DNA of 64,000 nucleotides. Origin: Gammaproteobacteria bacterium (lineage in GTDB: Bacteria > Pseudomonadota > Gammaproteobacteria > Pseudomonadales > Pseudomonadaceae). The translations under genes were made by a program, and so were the position numbers. The stretch covers positions 1 through 64,000 of the forward strand of contig JAHIWP010000016.1 in assembly GCA_018816095.1 (NCBI GenBank), written 5' to 3'. Numbering within the stretch: the stretch's first letter is position 1; every line of letters starts with the position of its first letter. Shown piece after piece: positions 52,601 through 60,772 of the stretch. The notes beneath the pieces were generated by a model. That model ran no database searches. It was not told the DNA's origin and saw nothing but the letters and a program-made list of their open reading frames with translations.

Positions 52601-52737
52601 GAGATGGCGACCGCCGGGGCGGCGATATTCGGATACTGGCTAATGGGCATGTTTACCAGCGACAACGCACCGGCGAGCATGGCGACGATGGCCAGCACCC
52701 AGGCGAAGATCGGCCGGTCAATAAAAAAACGGGACAT
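49597..52737 (-). CDS. ttgH: RND efflux inner-membrane transporter (MexB/TtgH-like, HAE1)
   Basis: Proton-driven inner-membrane pump of 1046 aa, the standard HAE1 length. [23 protein letters not shown] opens TM1; two porter/docking domains alternate with 12 membrane spans. The proton-relay aspartates are in [21 protein letters not shown] (about residue 407), and the second-half equivalent is [19 protein letters not shown]. The G-loop region and the usual [14 protein letters not shown] are present. It forms a trimer with the upstream adaptor and downstream channel. Solvents and drugs are the expected substrates given the TtgV-type regulator. Confidence 0.95.
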   Translation of the reverse strand: MSRFFIDRPIFAWVLAIVAMLAGALSLVNMPISQYPNIAAPAVAISANYPGASAQTVQDTVVQVIEQQLSGLDGFLYMSAESSSDGSMSIIVTFEQGTNPDIAQVQVQNKLQLATPRLPEEVQRQGLRVVKYQKNFFLIIGLLDNTGKLDNFDLGNLISAQLQDPISRINGVGDFQVFGSPNAMRIWLDPAKLNSYQLTPGDVAAAIREQNVQVSSGQLGGLPTRRGVQLNATVLGKTRMTTAAEFEEVLIKVKADGAQVRVKDVARVELGADNFSISSNYNGIPSAGLALRLASGGNLLETVDAVKAVMEQQKAYLPEGVEVLYPYDTTPVVEASISSVVATIVEAVVLVFLVMFLFLQNFRATLIPTLAVPVVLLGAFALLPYFGISINVLTMYAMVLAIGLLVDDAIVVVENVERLMHEEGLSPLEATRKSMGQISGALIGIGMVLSAVFVPMAFFGGSAGIIYKQFAVTIVACMGLSVLVALIFTPALCATILRSPKGDAHHEKKGFFGWFNRTFDRGTARFERGVGGMLKHRGRYLLAFALITAGTGYLFSQIPKAFLPNEDQGLMMVEVRMPVNASAERTEAVLTEVKDYLLKEEADLVNSALTVNGFNFAGRGQNSGLGLVMLKDWSERGAEGQDVFSMAERANKRFAQIKDATVMAFVPPAILEMGNAMGFDLYLQDSASLGHEALMEARNQFLQLANEHPKLRAVRPNGKDDEPQFQVNINDEKARALQVSIAAINETMTAAWGSMYVNDFIDAGRVKRVYIQGEDTARISPEDFDKWYVRNALGEMVPFSAFASGEWVFGSPKLERYGGISSVEILGEPMPGYSTGDAMIAIAEIMQQLPPGIGLSYTGLSYEEIQTGDQAPMLYALTVLIVFLCLAALYESWSVPVSVMLVVPLGILGAVIATLGRELNADVYFQIGLMTTVGLAAKNAILIIEFAKELYEKQGMPLAQAAIEAAKLRLRPIIMTSLAFTFGVLPMALATGAGAGSQHSVATGVVGGMITATVLAVFFVPLFYVVVVKLFEGFKKAPAVAEGESK

Positions 52738-52751
52738 GAACCTCTAGCTCC

Positions 52752-53900
52752 TCAGTTGGCCGCGGCAGTGGATTTCGGGCCGAACTCGGCAACCAGCTCG
52801 ACGTTCGTCGCCTCCACCGGCTTGACCGTGATGCCGTTGCGAGCGCGCTGGGTGCCTTCGGTGATCACGCGCTCGCCGTCGGCGACGCCCTTGCCAATCA
52901 ACCAGGCGTTGCCAACCGTGCGCAGGGTTTCGACCTCACGACGCTCGACGCTGTTGTCCGGCTTGACCACCCAGACACTGGGTACGCCACGCGTATCACG
53001 GCTCACCGCCTGCTGTGGCACCAGAATCGCGTCCTGCTGGGTACCTTCCTGGAGCAGCGCATGCACAAACATGCCAGGCAGCAGCTTGCGATCCGGGTTG
53101 GGGAACTCGGCGCGTAGGGTCACCGAACCCGTGGTGGGGGCAACACTGACCTCGGAGAACTTCAGGGTCCCCGACAATGGGTAAGCGCTGCCGTCGTCCA
53201 GCGTCAGGCTGACCTGTGCCTGGTCTTCGCCGGAACGCTGCAAACGCCCGGACTCCAGCGCACGGCGCAACTCCAGCAGCTTGGTGACCGGCTGGTTGAC
53301 GTCGACGTAGATCGGATCGAGTTGGGTGACTGTGGACAGTTCCTGGGCCTGGCTGTTGGTTACCAGTGCGCCCTCGGTGACCGCAGAACGACCGATGCGC
53401 CCGGAAATCGGCGCCAGCACCTTGGTGTACTGCACGTCGATGCGCGCCACCTGAGCCACTGCCTGAGCCTGCTTCCAGGCTGCCAGGGCGTCGTCGTACT
53501 GCTGGCGGCTGACCGCGTTGGTCTTGAGCAGGCGCTCGTAACGCCTGGCCAGGTTCTGGGCAGTCACCAAGTTGGCCTCTGCTCTAGACAACACGGCCTC
53601 ATAGGTGCGCGGGTCGATCTGGTAAAGCTGCTGGCCCTTCTTGACCTCGGAGCCTTCGGTGAACAGGCGCTGCTGCACGATACCGGCGACTTGCGGGCGA
53701 ACCTCGGCGATACGGTAGGCCGAGGTCCGGCCCGGCAGATCAGTCGTCAGGGTCAGCGGCTTTGCCTGCAGGGTATACACGCCAACCTCAGGCGCTGGCG
53801 GGGCACTGGCCACAGGTTCCCCTTCCGAGCAGCCGGCCAACAGCAGCAGGGCCGTCAGGGGAAGTATCTGCCGCGCACGCAGTGCTTTTGAGTGTTTCAC
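52752..53900 (-). CDS. ttgG: RND efflux periplasmic adaptor (MexA/TtgG-like)
   Basis: Membrane-fusion lipoprotein of 382 aa linking pump and channel. The start is GTG at 53900 with AGGAG eight bases upstream. The signal ends in LLLLAGCSEGEP (lipobox LAGC). The lipoyl and hairpin domains follow: DLPGRTSAYRIAEVRPQVAGIVQQRLF, KGQQLYQIDPRTYEAVL, then APISGRIGRSAVTEGALV, and the beta-barrel region with LLPGMFVHALLQEG. It is the first gene of a three-gene operon and lies 14 bp before the pump gene. The tandem repeats just upstream are the probable TtgV operator. Confidence 0.93.
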   Translation of the reverse strand: MKHSKALRARQILPLTALLLLAGCSEGEPVASAPPAPEVGVYTLQAKPLTLTTDLPGRTSAYRIAEVRPQVAGIVQQRLFTEGSEVKKGQQLYQIDPRTYEAVLSRAEANLVTAQNLARRYERLLKTNAVSRQQYDDALAAWKQAQAVAQVARIDVQYTKVLAPISGRIGRSAVTEGALVTNSQAQELSTVTQLDPIYVDVNQPVTKLLELRRALESGRLQRSGEDQAQVSLTLDDGSAYPLSGTLKFSEVSVAPTTGSVTLRAEFPNPDRKLLPGMFVHALLQEGTQQDAILVPQQAVSRDTRGVPSVWVVKPDNSVERREVETLRTVGNAWLIGKGVADGERVITEGTQRARNGITVKPVEATNVELVAEFGPKSTAAAN

Positions 53901-53932
53901 CTGTTTATCTCCTTGGAACGCACAAAGGTCAT

Positions 53933-53970
53933 GTATCGCAATATGGTTTAGTGTATCACTATGCGGTTAA
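53933..53970. promoter_or_regulatory. tandem repeat, probable TtgV operator
   Basis: Two related 18-base units, GTATCGCAATATGGTTTA (53933-53950) and GTATCACTATGCGGTTAA (53953-53970), repeat with 20-base spacing (two helical turns) in the spacer between the pump operon and ttgV. On the minus strand TTGATT followed by GATACA/TACACT could be the -35 and -10 of the pump promoter, overlapping the repeats. TtgV is known to bind a roughly 40-bp region between divergent ttgV and ttgGHI as a tetramer. The repeats are seen; the operator role is inferred. Confidence 0.6.
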
Positions 53971-54139
53971 TCCCAATCAAGATAAAACTGGCTGGGGGTG
54001 AGCAAGTACGCCCTTACCGTCCGGTTATAGGTGTGGCCGTCGGGCTGCAGGCCAGCGTTGTAGCTGGCATCTACGGCAGGTCCGCTGGACAATGGCGGCG
54101 GCACGCATGGCGCGTAGGCACAGAATAAGAGAGGACCCA

Positions 54140-54922
54140 ATGACGCAAACTGACCAAGCCAGCGAAGGCGGCAAGCACGTCGGCATTCAAGTGATTGCCC
54201 GAGCGGCTGCCGTGATGCGAGCCCTGGGCAACCACCCGCAAGGGTTGAGCCTCGCCGCCATCGCTCAGGTCGTCGACCTGCCGCGCTCGACGGTGCAGCG
54301 CATCATCAATGCCCTGGAAGAGGAGTTGCTCGTCGAAGCGTTGGGTCCTGGCGGCGGCTTTCGTCTCGGCCCTGCGCTCGGGCAACTGATCAATCAGGCG
54401 CAGACGGACATCATTTCGCTGGTCAGGCCCCACCTGATCGCGCTCTCGGAACAGCTCCAGGAATCGACTTGCCTGTCTTCGTTGGCCGGCGATAAAACCT
54501 ATGTGCTGGATCGCATCGTTGCTGAGCGCGAATTGCGCGTGGTCTTCCCCATCGGCATCAACGCGCCAGCGACCGCCACCGCCAGTGGCAAGCTATTGCT
54601 GGCCGAGTTAAGCGAAGAGGCGGTGCGCGCCTTACTGCCTGATCCCTTGCCCGTGTTCACCCCCCTGACCCTGACGCGCGAGGCGCTGTTTGAGCAACTG
54701 GTGGAGATCAAGGCATGCGGGTTCGCGGTTGACCGGGGCGAGTACATCGAGGGGCTGTGTTCCTTTGCCGTGTTGCTGGATACCTACCTGGGCCGCTACA
54801 CCATTGCCATAGTCGCCCCATCGACACGCATGGTGTCGCGCAGCGAACAATTCCAACAGGCGCTGCTGGCGTGCAAACACAATATCGAGCGGGCGATCGG
54901 GCGCACCCCGGCAAAGTCGTAA
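54140..54922 (+). CDS. ttgV: IclR-family repressor of the RND operon (TtgV/TtgT-like)
   Basis: A 260-aa IclR regulator closely resembling TtgV of P. putida DOT-T1E in what I remember of its sequence: [44 protein letters not shown] (winged HTH, about 35-65), [47 protein letters not shown], and a C-terminal NIERAIGR. TtgV is released from its operator by aromatic solvents and alcohols. The ATG at 54140 has GAGGA upstream and gives the usual length. It diverges from the pump operon over 239 bp. No TtgW-type TetR gene follows. Confidence 0.88.
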   Translation: MTQTDQASEGGKHVGIQVIARAAAVMRALGNHPQGLSLAAIAQVVDLPRSTVQRIINALEEELLVEALGPGGGFRLGPALGQLINQAQTDIISLVRPHLIALSEQLQESTCLSSLAGDKTYVLDRIVAERELRVVFPIGINAPATATASGKLLLAELSEEAVRALLPDPLPVFTPLTLTREALFEQLVEIKACGFAVDRGEYIEGLCSFAVLLDTYLGRYTIAIVAPSTRMVSRSEQFQQALLACKHNIERAIGRTPAKS

Positions 54923-54989
54923 GGGCAAACCGAATACGGCCAGAAAGACTGCGGTTGAAGCAGCAAAAATCGAAAGAGAGTGCGCGAGG

Positions 54990-55245
54990 TTGTGGGGGGG
55001 ACGTGTTTCTCGTGATGCTCTTTATAAGACCACGCTTGCGCAGGTCACGCCGCCATCGATGGCGAGCAGATACCCAACGGCTGGCAGATTAAAACCGACT
55101 GACGGCAGACGTCGCGATAGCGTTGCTGCTGTTTTATCAAAAGCTGGCGATGGTCTTGGGGCATCAAACGCCCGGTTAGCCGCATGAGTTCGATGTTGCG
55201 TTGAGCTTGTCGCTCCTTGCGGTGAGAATCTCGGAACCCATAGCA
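54990..55245 (-). pseudogene. IS1182-family transposase relic
   Basis: Two minus-strand frames preserve parts of an IS1182-type DDE transposase. From 55245 the segment CYGFRDSHRKERQAQRNIEL, then MRLTGRLMP, matches the conserved block before the first catalytic region (usually RNVELMWLTGRLAPDFKTIADFR), followed by a degraded DVCRQSVLICQPLG. After a frame change, GYLLAIDGG matches the conserved (V)AIDGSKFKA block with the first catalytic Asp. No full open frame remains. The left border is approximate. In the 467-bp gap between ttgV and the cytochrome gene this relic and one hairpin are all I recognise. Confidence 0.6.
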
Positions 55246-55293
55246 AGGGTTTATTTGGGCGGTTACACGCACTGGGTTTACTTCAGCGACTTT

Positions 55294-55333
55294 TGATGGT
55301 GAGCGCCTAGGGTTACCCCAGCGCTCACCATCA
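55294..55333. repeat. perfect 13-bp stem-loop
   Basis: TGATGGTGAGCGC (55294-55306) is the reverse complement of GCGCTCACCATCA (55321-55333) with a 14-base loop. It lies 56 bp past the cytochrome gene stop and next to the transposase relic. It could be a terminator or a remnant repeat; no U-run is present. Confidence 0.5.
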
Positions 55334-55389
55334 CTCAATTATTCACGTGTTGAACCGCTATCTGCGCCGCAAAAAGCGTGTTGACTGGC

Positions 55390-55914
55390 TTAGCCGGCCA
55401 TGCGTTTGAGCGTGTCATCCTTCTTGACGAAGTGGTGAAACAGCGCCGCACCTATATGGCCCACTACCAGCGCCAGCAACAGCCAAGCCAACGGCGAGTG
55501 CAGGTTGCCGAGGCTGATCAGCCAGTCGGTTTTCAGGCCGGTTTTGGCGAGCAGTTGTACGCCAAAGACCTTTAGGCCGTAACCGTTGCCGAGCATCACA
55601 CAAAGGCCGGTGAGGGGCATCAGCAGCATGCTGGCATAGAGCAGACCGTGGCCGGCTTTGACTAGCAGCGCGGTTGGGCCGACAGGCTGTGGGCGTTGTT
55701 GCCGTTGAGTCAGCGCCCAGAGCAGGCGCACTACGATCAGTATCAGCAGCAGGCTGCCGATGGAAACATGCCAGGGCACCAGGGTCTGGCCGACCCAATG
55801 TTCACCGTCGTTAATGCGGTCGCCCAGTTTGAGAAGTTGCCAGCCGATCAACAGGGCCATGGCCCAATGCAGAAGCCGAGAAATACCGCCATAACGCTGG
55901 GCTGAATCATTCAT
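55390..55914 (-). CDS. cytochrome b561 family protein
   Basis: A 174-aa four-span di-haem b cytochrome of the CybB type. Haem-ligand histidines are in SRLLHWAMALLIGWQLL (span 1), LVPWHVSIGSLLLILIVVRLLW (span 2), VKAGHGLLYASMLLMPLTG (span 3) and HSPLAWLLLALVVGHIGAALFHHFV (span 4). Members oxidise ubiquinol, some producing or scavenging superoxide. It is the last gene of a minus-strand cluster (dioxygenase, SDR, DUF2218, cytochrome), 28 bp after the DUF2218 gene. GGAGAG precedes the ATG. Confidence 0.9.
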   Translation of the reverse strand: MNDSAQRYGGISRLLHWAMALLIGWQLLKLGDRINDGEHWVGQTLVPWHVSIGSLLLILIVVRLLWALTQRQQRPQPVGPTALLVKAGHGLLYASMLLMPLTGLCVMLGNGYGLKVFGVQLLAKTGLKTDWLISLGNLHSPLAWLLLALVVGHIGAALFHHFVKKDDTLKRMAG

Positions 55915-55942
55915 GTTGCTCTCCTTGTACTATGGGTAAAGG

Positions 55943-56233
55943 TCACGACGCCTGCCGGTCCCAGGTAAATTCGGGTAACGGCGCGGCCGCCATGCGTTGT
56001 AAATGCTCACCTACGATTGTTTGCAGGCGCAAAAGTTGCTCGCTGTCAGCGGCCTGCACGCGCACATGCAAGCCGCCTTGCTGGGCTTCAAGCACGCAGG
56101 GCCCCAAGCCAAGCTGAATCTCACCGCGCTGCTCGTCGAAGCTGACCTGGAACTTGTGGCTCCAGTGCTTACACAGGCGGGTGATCAGTCGTTGCGGATT
56201 ATCTGTGGTGATCTGTGCAGTAGAACTCAACAT
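55943..56233 (-). CDS. DUF2218 domain-containing protein
   Basis: A 96-aa protein of the DUF2218 family. The sequence shows ITTDNPQRLITRLCKHWSHKF, where the CKHW motif and the flanking basic residues are conserved, and LGPCVLEAQQGGLHVRVQAADSEQLLRLQTIVGEHL. Function is unknown; family members are often next to siderophore, LysR/DODA or cytochrome b561 genes. AGGAG lies before the ATG. The operon position suggests a link to the dioxygenase and SDR upstream. Confidence 0.85.
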   Translation of the reverse strand: MLSSTAQITTDNPQRLITRLCKHWSHKFQVSFDEQRGEIQLGLGPCVLEAQQGGLHVRVQAADSEQLLRLQTIVGEHLQRMAAAPLPEFTWDRQAS

Positions 56234-56291
56234 GCTAAAACTCCTCTAGGTTCGCCCTCGTCGGCGGCTGCGCGACGAAGGCGAGGGGATG

Positions 56292-57086
56292 TCAGGCAAT
56301 GCTTTCGACGATACCGCCTTCGACCCGCAAGGCTGAACCCGTGGTCGCGCTGGCCTGGGGCGAGGCGGCATAGACGCAGAGGTTGGCGACCTCCTCGGGG
56401 CTGGCAAAGCGGCGGATCAGGCTCGATGGGCGATTCTCGACGAGGAACAGCGCTTCCATTTCTGTCGCAGACACGCCGCGCTCGCGCGTCATGTTTTCGA
56501 TAAAGGCGATAGCGCCCTCGGTACGGGTTGGCCCCGGCAGGATGGTGTTGACGGTCACGCCGCTGCCGGCCAATACCTTGGCCAGGCCGCGCGAAAGGCC
56601 CTGCAGGGCGGCCTTGCTGACGCCGTAGTGGAGCATTTCGCTGGGAATGTTTAGCGCCGACTCGCTGGAGATGAACTGAATCCGCCCCCAGCCGCGCGCT
56701 TGCATGCCCAGGGCGTAATGGCGGGCCAAACGCACGCCGCTCAGCACGTTGATCTGGAAGATATCCTCCCAGTCCTCGTCGCTGATGTCGAAGAACGCCT
56801 TGGCGCCGTAAACCCCCAAATTATTGACCAGGATGTCGGCCTGCGGCTCGGCACGGATCAGCGCCTGGCAGCCCTCTGCGGTGCCCAGGTCGGCGACCAC
56901 GCCGCGCGCTTGAGCGCCGGCCTGGGTAGGGCGTAGCTGGTTCAGCGCGGCATCGACGTGGTCCTGTTGGCGGCCACAGATGACGACGCTCGCGCCAGCT
57001 TCGGCCAGCCCCTTGGCAATGGCCAGGCCGATCCCCCCTGTGGAGCCGGTGACAATCGCGGTTTTGCCGGAAAGGTTGATGATCAT
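56292..57086 (-). CDS. SDR family oxidoreductase
   Basis: A 264-aa classical SDR. The cofactor loop is VTGSTGGIG (about 12-20), ADILVNNLGVYG follows near 85, the catalytic serine is in FISSESALN, and the catalytic YGVSK is near 155. The late GPTRTEGAIAFIENM insertion and the GSALRVEGGIVESIA end are typical of the oxidoreductases found with DODA-type genes. It is 18 bp downstream of the dioxygenase gene and 58 bp before the DUF2218 gene. The substrate is unknown. Confidence 0.88.
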   Translation of the reverse strand: MIINLSGKTAIVTGSTGGIGLAIAKGLAEAGASVVICGRQQDHVDAALNQLRPTQAGAQARGVVADLGTAEGCQALIRAEPQADILVNNLGVYGAKAFFDISDEDWEDIFQINVLSGVRLARHYALGMQARGWGRIQFISSESALNIPSEMLHYGVSKAALQGLSRGLAKVLAGSGVTVNTILPGPTRTEGAIAFIENMTRERGVSATEMEALFLVENRPSSLIRRFASPEEVANLCVYAASPQASATTGSALRVEGGIVESIA

Positions 57087-57104
57087 GGGTAACTCCTGTT
57101 GAAA

Positions 57105-57920
57105 CTAGCCAAAACGGAAGGCCGACAGTGCGGTTTCCATCACGTGGTCGGTGAAGATGCAGTGGCCGGCGTCGTCACCGGCCGCGCCTGCCGCCAGCAT
57201 CAGCGGCAAAAGGTGCTCCTCGGCACGCGGCGGATGGCACAACCGCGCCGAGGGCGCTTGTGCCCAGTCGACCAGTGCTTGCTCGCGTTGCAACGGCGGG
57301 GACTCAACCGCTTGGACCAGCCAGCGGTCGAAGGTCTCGGAAATCGGCCCGAAACGTGGGTCGCCATAACCGCGCATGTTGTGGAAGCTCATGCCGCTGC
57401 CGACGATCAGCACGCCTTCGTCGCGCAACGAGGCCAGCGCGCGTCCGGCGTGCAGATGCACTTGCGGGTCTAAATCATGGCGCAGGGACAGTTGCACCAC
57501 GGGAATGTCGGCACCCGGGAACATCAATTTGAGCGGGATGAACATGCCGTGATCGAAGCCCCGCGTGGGGTGCTGTTGCGCGGGCAGGTGCGCCTGGCCG
57601 AGCAGCTCACTGATACGCGCCGCTAAGTTGGGCGCACCGGGGGCCGGGTAGGTCAGCTCGTAGGTATGCTCAGGGAAGCCGTTGTAGTCGTAAATCAGTG
57701 CCGGTTGTGCGCCGCTGGTCACGCTGAATGTCGGCTCCAGCCAGTGAGCCGAGACCATCACGATGGCCGTCGGGCGCGCGGGCAGGGTAGCGGCCAGGTT
57801 TTTCAGAAAGTCGGCCATGCGGTTCCATGCGGTGGGCGGGCTCCAGTCCATAAAGAAGCAAGGCCCCGCACCATGGGGCACGAACAGCGTTGGCATCCGG
57901 GTGTTGTTGTGAGTGGTCAT
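57105..57920 (-). CDS. ygiD: 4,5-DOPA dioxygenase extradiol (DODA-type, YgiD family)
   Basis: A 271-aa class III extradiol ring-cleavage dioxygenase. Zinc or iron ligands of the LigB fold are visible: FVPHGAGPCFF near the N-terminus, the RGFDHGMFIPLKLMFPGADIPVVQLSL block, and GSGMSFHNM. E. coli YgiD opens L-DOPA at the 4,5 bond; plant DODA forms betalamic acid. The ATG at 57920 is favoured over a GTG two codons upstream. It is the first gene of the minus-strand cluster and diverges from a LysR gene by 109 bp. Confidence 0.9.
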   Translation of the reverse strand: MTTHNNTRMPTLFVPHGAGPCFFMDWSPPTAWNRMADFLKNLAATLPARPTAIVMVSAHWLEPTFSVTSGAQPALIYDYNGFPEHTYELTYPAPGAPNLAARISELLGQAHLPAQQHPTRGFDHGMFIPLKLMFPGADIPVVQLSLRHDLDPQVHLHAGRALASLRDEGVLIVGSGMSFHNMRGYGDPRFGPISETFDRWLVQAVESPPLQREQALVDWAQAPSARLCHPPRAEEHLLPLMLAAGAAGDDAGHCIFTDHVMETALSAFRFG

Positions 57921-57968
57921 GGTCACTTACCGCACGGTTAATTCAGGTGCAGAGAGTATCGCTTGAAT

Positions 57969-57997
57969 CATTTACATTGATAATCCATCAAATAATG
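57969..57997. promoter_or_regulatory. candidate LysR operator between ygiD and LysR gene
   Basis: TTGAT (57977-57981) and ATCAA (57987-57991) form an inverted repeat, flanked by CATT (57969-57972) and AATG (57994-57997), in the AT-rich divergent spacer. The shape suits a T-N11-A LysR box. The repeat is seen; the function is inferred. Confidence 0.4.
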
Positions 57998-58029
57998 CGT
58001 TTACTTCCTGCTAATAAGAGGAAATAGAC

Positions 58030-58956
58030 ATGCTCGACCGTGTCACTGGCATGCGCATCTTCGTTCGGACAGTCAGCGCCGGCAGCTTTTCTGCTGCGGG
58101 CCGGCAGATGGGGATATCGCCGGCGATGGCCACCAAACATGTGGATGCGCTAGAAGATCACCTGGGAGTCAAACTGCTGCACCGGACCACGCGTCGCCTG
58201 AGCCTGACCGAGGCCGGCGGTGATTATCTGGAGGCTTGCCTGCGCATTTTGCCCGAGATCGACGAAGCCGAAGCCAGCGTCGCCTCGCAACGGGTCGAGG
58301 CACGCGGCTTGCTGCGCATGAGTCTACCGCTGTCGTTCGGGAGTCGTTTTATCGCGCCGTTGCTGCCGGCCTTCAACCGGCGGCATCCGGCGCTGAATAT
58401 CGAGTTGGGGCTGACCGACAGCCGGGTCGACCTGGTTGATGGCGGCTGGGACCTGGCTGTGCGTATCGGCCGATTGGCCGACAGCCCATTGCGGGCACGC
58501 AAGTTGGGTGATTGCGCGATGTTGGTTTGTGCCGCGCCGAGTTATCTCGACGACCATGGCGTACCTCGGCGAGTGGCCGAGTTGGCCCAACATAATTGCC
58601 TGGGCTACACCCTGTCGTCCTGGGCCGGGGGCAAAGAATGGGCGTTTGGCCACGATGGCAGTGTGCGCGTGGCGATCAGGGGGGATCTTGCTGCCAATAA
58701 TGGCGACGTGCTGCTGGCCGCTGCGGTGGCAGGCCAAGGGGTGATTTATCAGCCGGACTTTATTGTGGCCGACGCGCTACAGCACGACCAACTGATTGCC
58801 CTGCCGCTCGATCATCCGCCTTATGCCCCAGGAGGAATTTATGCTGTGTATCCGCAGGACCGTCGCCCGCCCGCCAAGGTACGGCTGATGATCGATTATC
58901 TTGCCGAGGCATTCGCTCAGGCCCCCGGATTGCCGCGTGCGTTAGCCGCTGATTGA
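58030..58956 (+). CDS. LysR-family transcriptional regulator
   Basis: A 308-aa LysR regulator with MLDRVTGMRIFVRTVSAGSFSAAGRQMG and an HTH recognition stretch SPAMATKHVDALEDHLGVKLL (about 30-50), then HRTTRRLSLTEAGGDYLEAC. The effector domain has LLRMSLPLSFGSRFIAPLLPAF and WDLAVRIGRLADSPLRARKLGDC. Proteins of this branch often flank SDR and dioxygenase genes. It diverges from the ygiD/SDR/DUF2218/cytochrome cluster and is the likely regulator of it. AGAGG lies upstream of the ATG. Confidence 0.9.
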   Translation: MLDRVTGMRIFVRTVSAGSFSAAGRQMGISPAMATKHVDALEDHLGVKLLHRTTRRLSLTEAGGDYLEACLRILPEIDEAEASVASQRVEARGLLRMSLPLSFGSRFIAPLLPAFNRRHPALNIELGLTDSRVDLVDGGWDLAVRIGRLADSPLRARKLGDCAMLVCAAPSYLDDHGVPRRVAELAQHNCLGYTLSSWAGGKEWAFGHDGSVRVAIRGDLAANNGDVLLAAAVAGQGVIYQPDFIVADALQHDQLIALPLDHPPYAPGGIYAVYPQDRRPPAKVRLMIDYLAEAFAQAPGLPRALAAD

Positions 58957-59144
58957 TAAACGCCCCCGCGCCGCATCGATTGGCTGGCTCTGTAACTGTG
59001 CTGGGCTTTGGGGCGGCTACGCAGGTTCAACGCGGAAAATAAATCCATGCGTTTTGCCCGTCGCCCGCGCCAAGATTGAATACACTGTGCGCCCGATTAT
59101 CCCGGGCCATCACGATGGCTGCACCGTACAAGGACCTCGCCTCC

Positions 59145-59642
59145 ATGGCTTCCCCAGATAAACAGCAAAAACGCGCCAGGCGGGCTAAAGCCAAGGCTAA
59201 ACAGAACCGTTCGGGCCAATCCAAAGCCCATGTGGTGCATCCGCTGCTGGCCAATCCGTTGATCAACGAGCCGTTCGATGATGTCGAAATTGACCTGAGC
59301 ACCTTCGACTTCAAAGACATCGAAGAGAACGGCTTCGACCCGGCGCACTTCGACGATCTGTTCCAAACGATGAAAGCTGCCGAAGGCATCAGCCTGCTGG
59401 CGATGTGCTTGGTGTTCCTGCAATACCCGGTGTTGGAGCTGGTGGTCGCTGAGGAAACGGAAGACGCCGCCACCGACTTTATGATGGGCCTGCTGATCAC
59501 CTATCGCGGGATCTTCCATGATGAAGACGAAGACACGGCAGTCGAGTGGATCGGCGGCGACACCTTCCAGCATGCCTACAACGAAGCATCGATGATCCTG
59601 CAGCAGAAGAATGCGCGCGGCACCCCAGGCGCTCGCGCATAA
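59145..59642 (+). CDS. conserved hypothetical protein with basic N-terminus
   Basis: A 165-aa protein of unknown function. The first 30 residues are very basic (DKQQKRARRAKAKAKQNR), then follows an acidic stretch NEPFDDVEIDLSTFDFKDIEENGFD, and a helical core with LLAMCLVFLQYPVLELVVAEET and DFMMGLLITYRGIFHDEDED. The ATG at 59145 has AAGGA upstream and begins MASPDKQQ; 23 extra codons upstream are possible but unlikely. No family is recognised. I believe it is conserved in Pseudomonas as a hypothetical protein. Confidence 0.72.
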   Translation: MASPDKQQKRARRAKAKAKQNRSGQSKAHVVHPLLANPLINEPFDDVEIDLSTFDFKDIEENGFDPAHFDDLFQTMKAAEGISLLAMCLVFLQYPVLELVVAEETEDAATDFMMGLLITYRGIFHDEDEDTAVEWIGGDTFQHAYNEASMILQQKNARGTPGARA

Positions 59643-59723
59643 AAAATAAGACCGACAGCGGCGCTGAACCGTCGGTTACACACAGCTGCATGAGCCGCCG
59701 CAGCCTTGCTCTTGCACAGGCGG

Positions 59724-60125
59724 TTAAATGTCGCGAAACAGGTCGTGGGCGTTGAGCAGGCTGTAGGCAATTTCCGGGCGTTTTTCCAGGCCGCGGCGGA
59801 TGGCGGTGGGAATGGCCAGGCGGGTTTTGCGGCACAGGCCTGGCAGCTCGGCGATATGGATGCCGATACCGCGCATGCTGCGCACTTCGTTAAAGCCCGG
59901 TGCAACTGTCAGGTGGATGCCGAGTTGTTCGTGCAGCCGCCGTTGCATCTTTTCCAGGTCGCTCAGGCTTTCAAGGTTTTCCAGCCGCTCAAGCAGGCGC
60001 TTTTCTTCTGCGCGGGTGAGCAGCAGGATGCGCAAGTCGTTGCCTAATGTATCCAACAGCTGCTCGCGGCCGCAGTCGCAGACGCCGGGCGGGCAGGGTT
60101 GGCGCAGCGGAGGGGTGCTGGTCAT
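59724..60125 (-). CDS. conserved hypothetical protein with CPPGVCDC motif
   Basis: A 133-aa protein starting MTSTPPLRQPCPPGVCDCGR, with three cysteines within eight residues that could bind metal. A helical middle follows (LTRAEEKRLLERLENLESLSDLEKMQRRLHEQL), then LTVAPGFNEVRSMRGIGIHIAELPGLCRKTRLAIPTAIRRGLEKRPEIAYSLL. No signal peptide is seen and no function is known to me. It is convergent with the preceding hypothetical gene and 109 bp upstream of, and divergent from, the exported copper-cluster protein. Confidence 0.7.
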   Translation of the reverse strand: MTSTPPLRQPCPPGVCDCGREQLLDTLGNDLRILLLTRAEEKRLLERLENLESLSDLEKMQRRLHEQLGIHLTVAPGFNEVRSMRGIGIHIAELPGLCRKTRLAIPTAIRRGLEKRPEIAYSLLNAHDLFRDI

Positions 60126-60234
60126 GGCCCGATCATAGCCAGCTGGGTGGGCGTTTGCCCATCTCAGGCATAGACAAATAATGCATTGGGTGGATAATCC
60201 GCCACACCACCTGTGCTGAAGACCACCTCGCACC

Positions 60235-60651
60235 ATGTCCAAAACCCTGCGTACTGCCCTGATCTGGATGCTAATGCTCGCCCTCCCGGCGCAGAGCATG
60301 GCCGCCATCAGCATGCAGTTATGTGCGGTTTCGCAGCAGAGCGACGTAGCCGGCCAGGTTGCGCCACAAATGGCCGCGCATCACCCGGGCGCGATGCAGA
60401 TGACTCAGGCTACTGAGGCCTCTGCCACCCGCGCGCATCACACCAGCGAGTAGTCCAGCAATACTGCCCCCGTCAGCGATAACAGCCTGTGCAGCCTCTG
60501 CGCTTTTTGTGTCGGTGCGGTGGCGTTGAGCGCCGTTGTCGTCACCAGTCCGCCGCAACATGCCGCTGAGCCGTCCTTGGCTCGTCTGCAGCAGTTTGTC
60601 GGCTTTATCGCCGAAACCCCCGATAGACCCCCACGCCTGTTTCTCGCCTAA
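60235..60651 (+). pseudogene. exported protein of copper cluster, in-frame amber at codon 73
   Basis: A frame of 138 codons interrupted by TAG at 60451-60453. Before it is MSKTLRTALIWMLMLALPAQ with a signal peptide cleaved near SMAA, then a His/Met-rich part (QMAAHHPGAMQMTQ). After it the same frame continues as SSNTAPVSDNSLCSLCAFCVGAVALSAVV and ends PPRLFLA at TAA 60649-60651, clearly coding in character. The CSLCAFC cysteines with His/Met residues suggest metal binding, like DUF2946-type copper-cluster proteins. The product is either truncated at 72 aa or read through. Its neighbours downstream are copper genes. Confidence 0.65.
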
Positions 60652-60772
60652 GCCAAACCGCGCGTTGATCTGCCCGCTGTAGCGATTGCTGTGGCTCGCA
60701 CGATGCGTATTGAGCTATTCGCCGGTGTTCGCCTGTTCTGCGCAGGCGCACCGTTGCACGCGAGAGTATTTG

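Noticed and set aside
55022..55090. Apparent C-terminus of an SDR enzyme (LAIDGG)
   Set aside because: The upstream frame matches IS1182 transposases, and AIDG is also the catalytic block expected next in that family, so a transposase relic explains both pieces.
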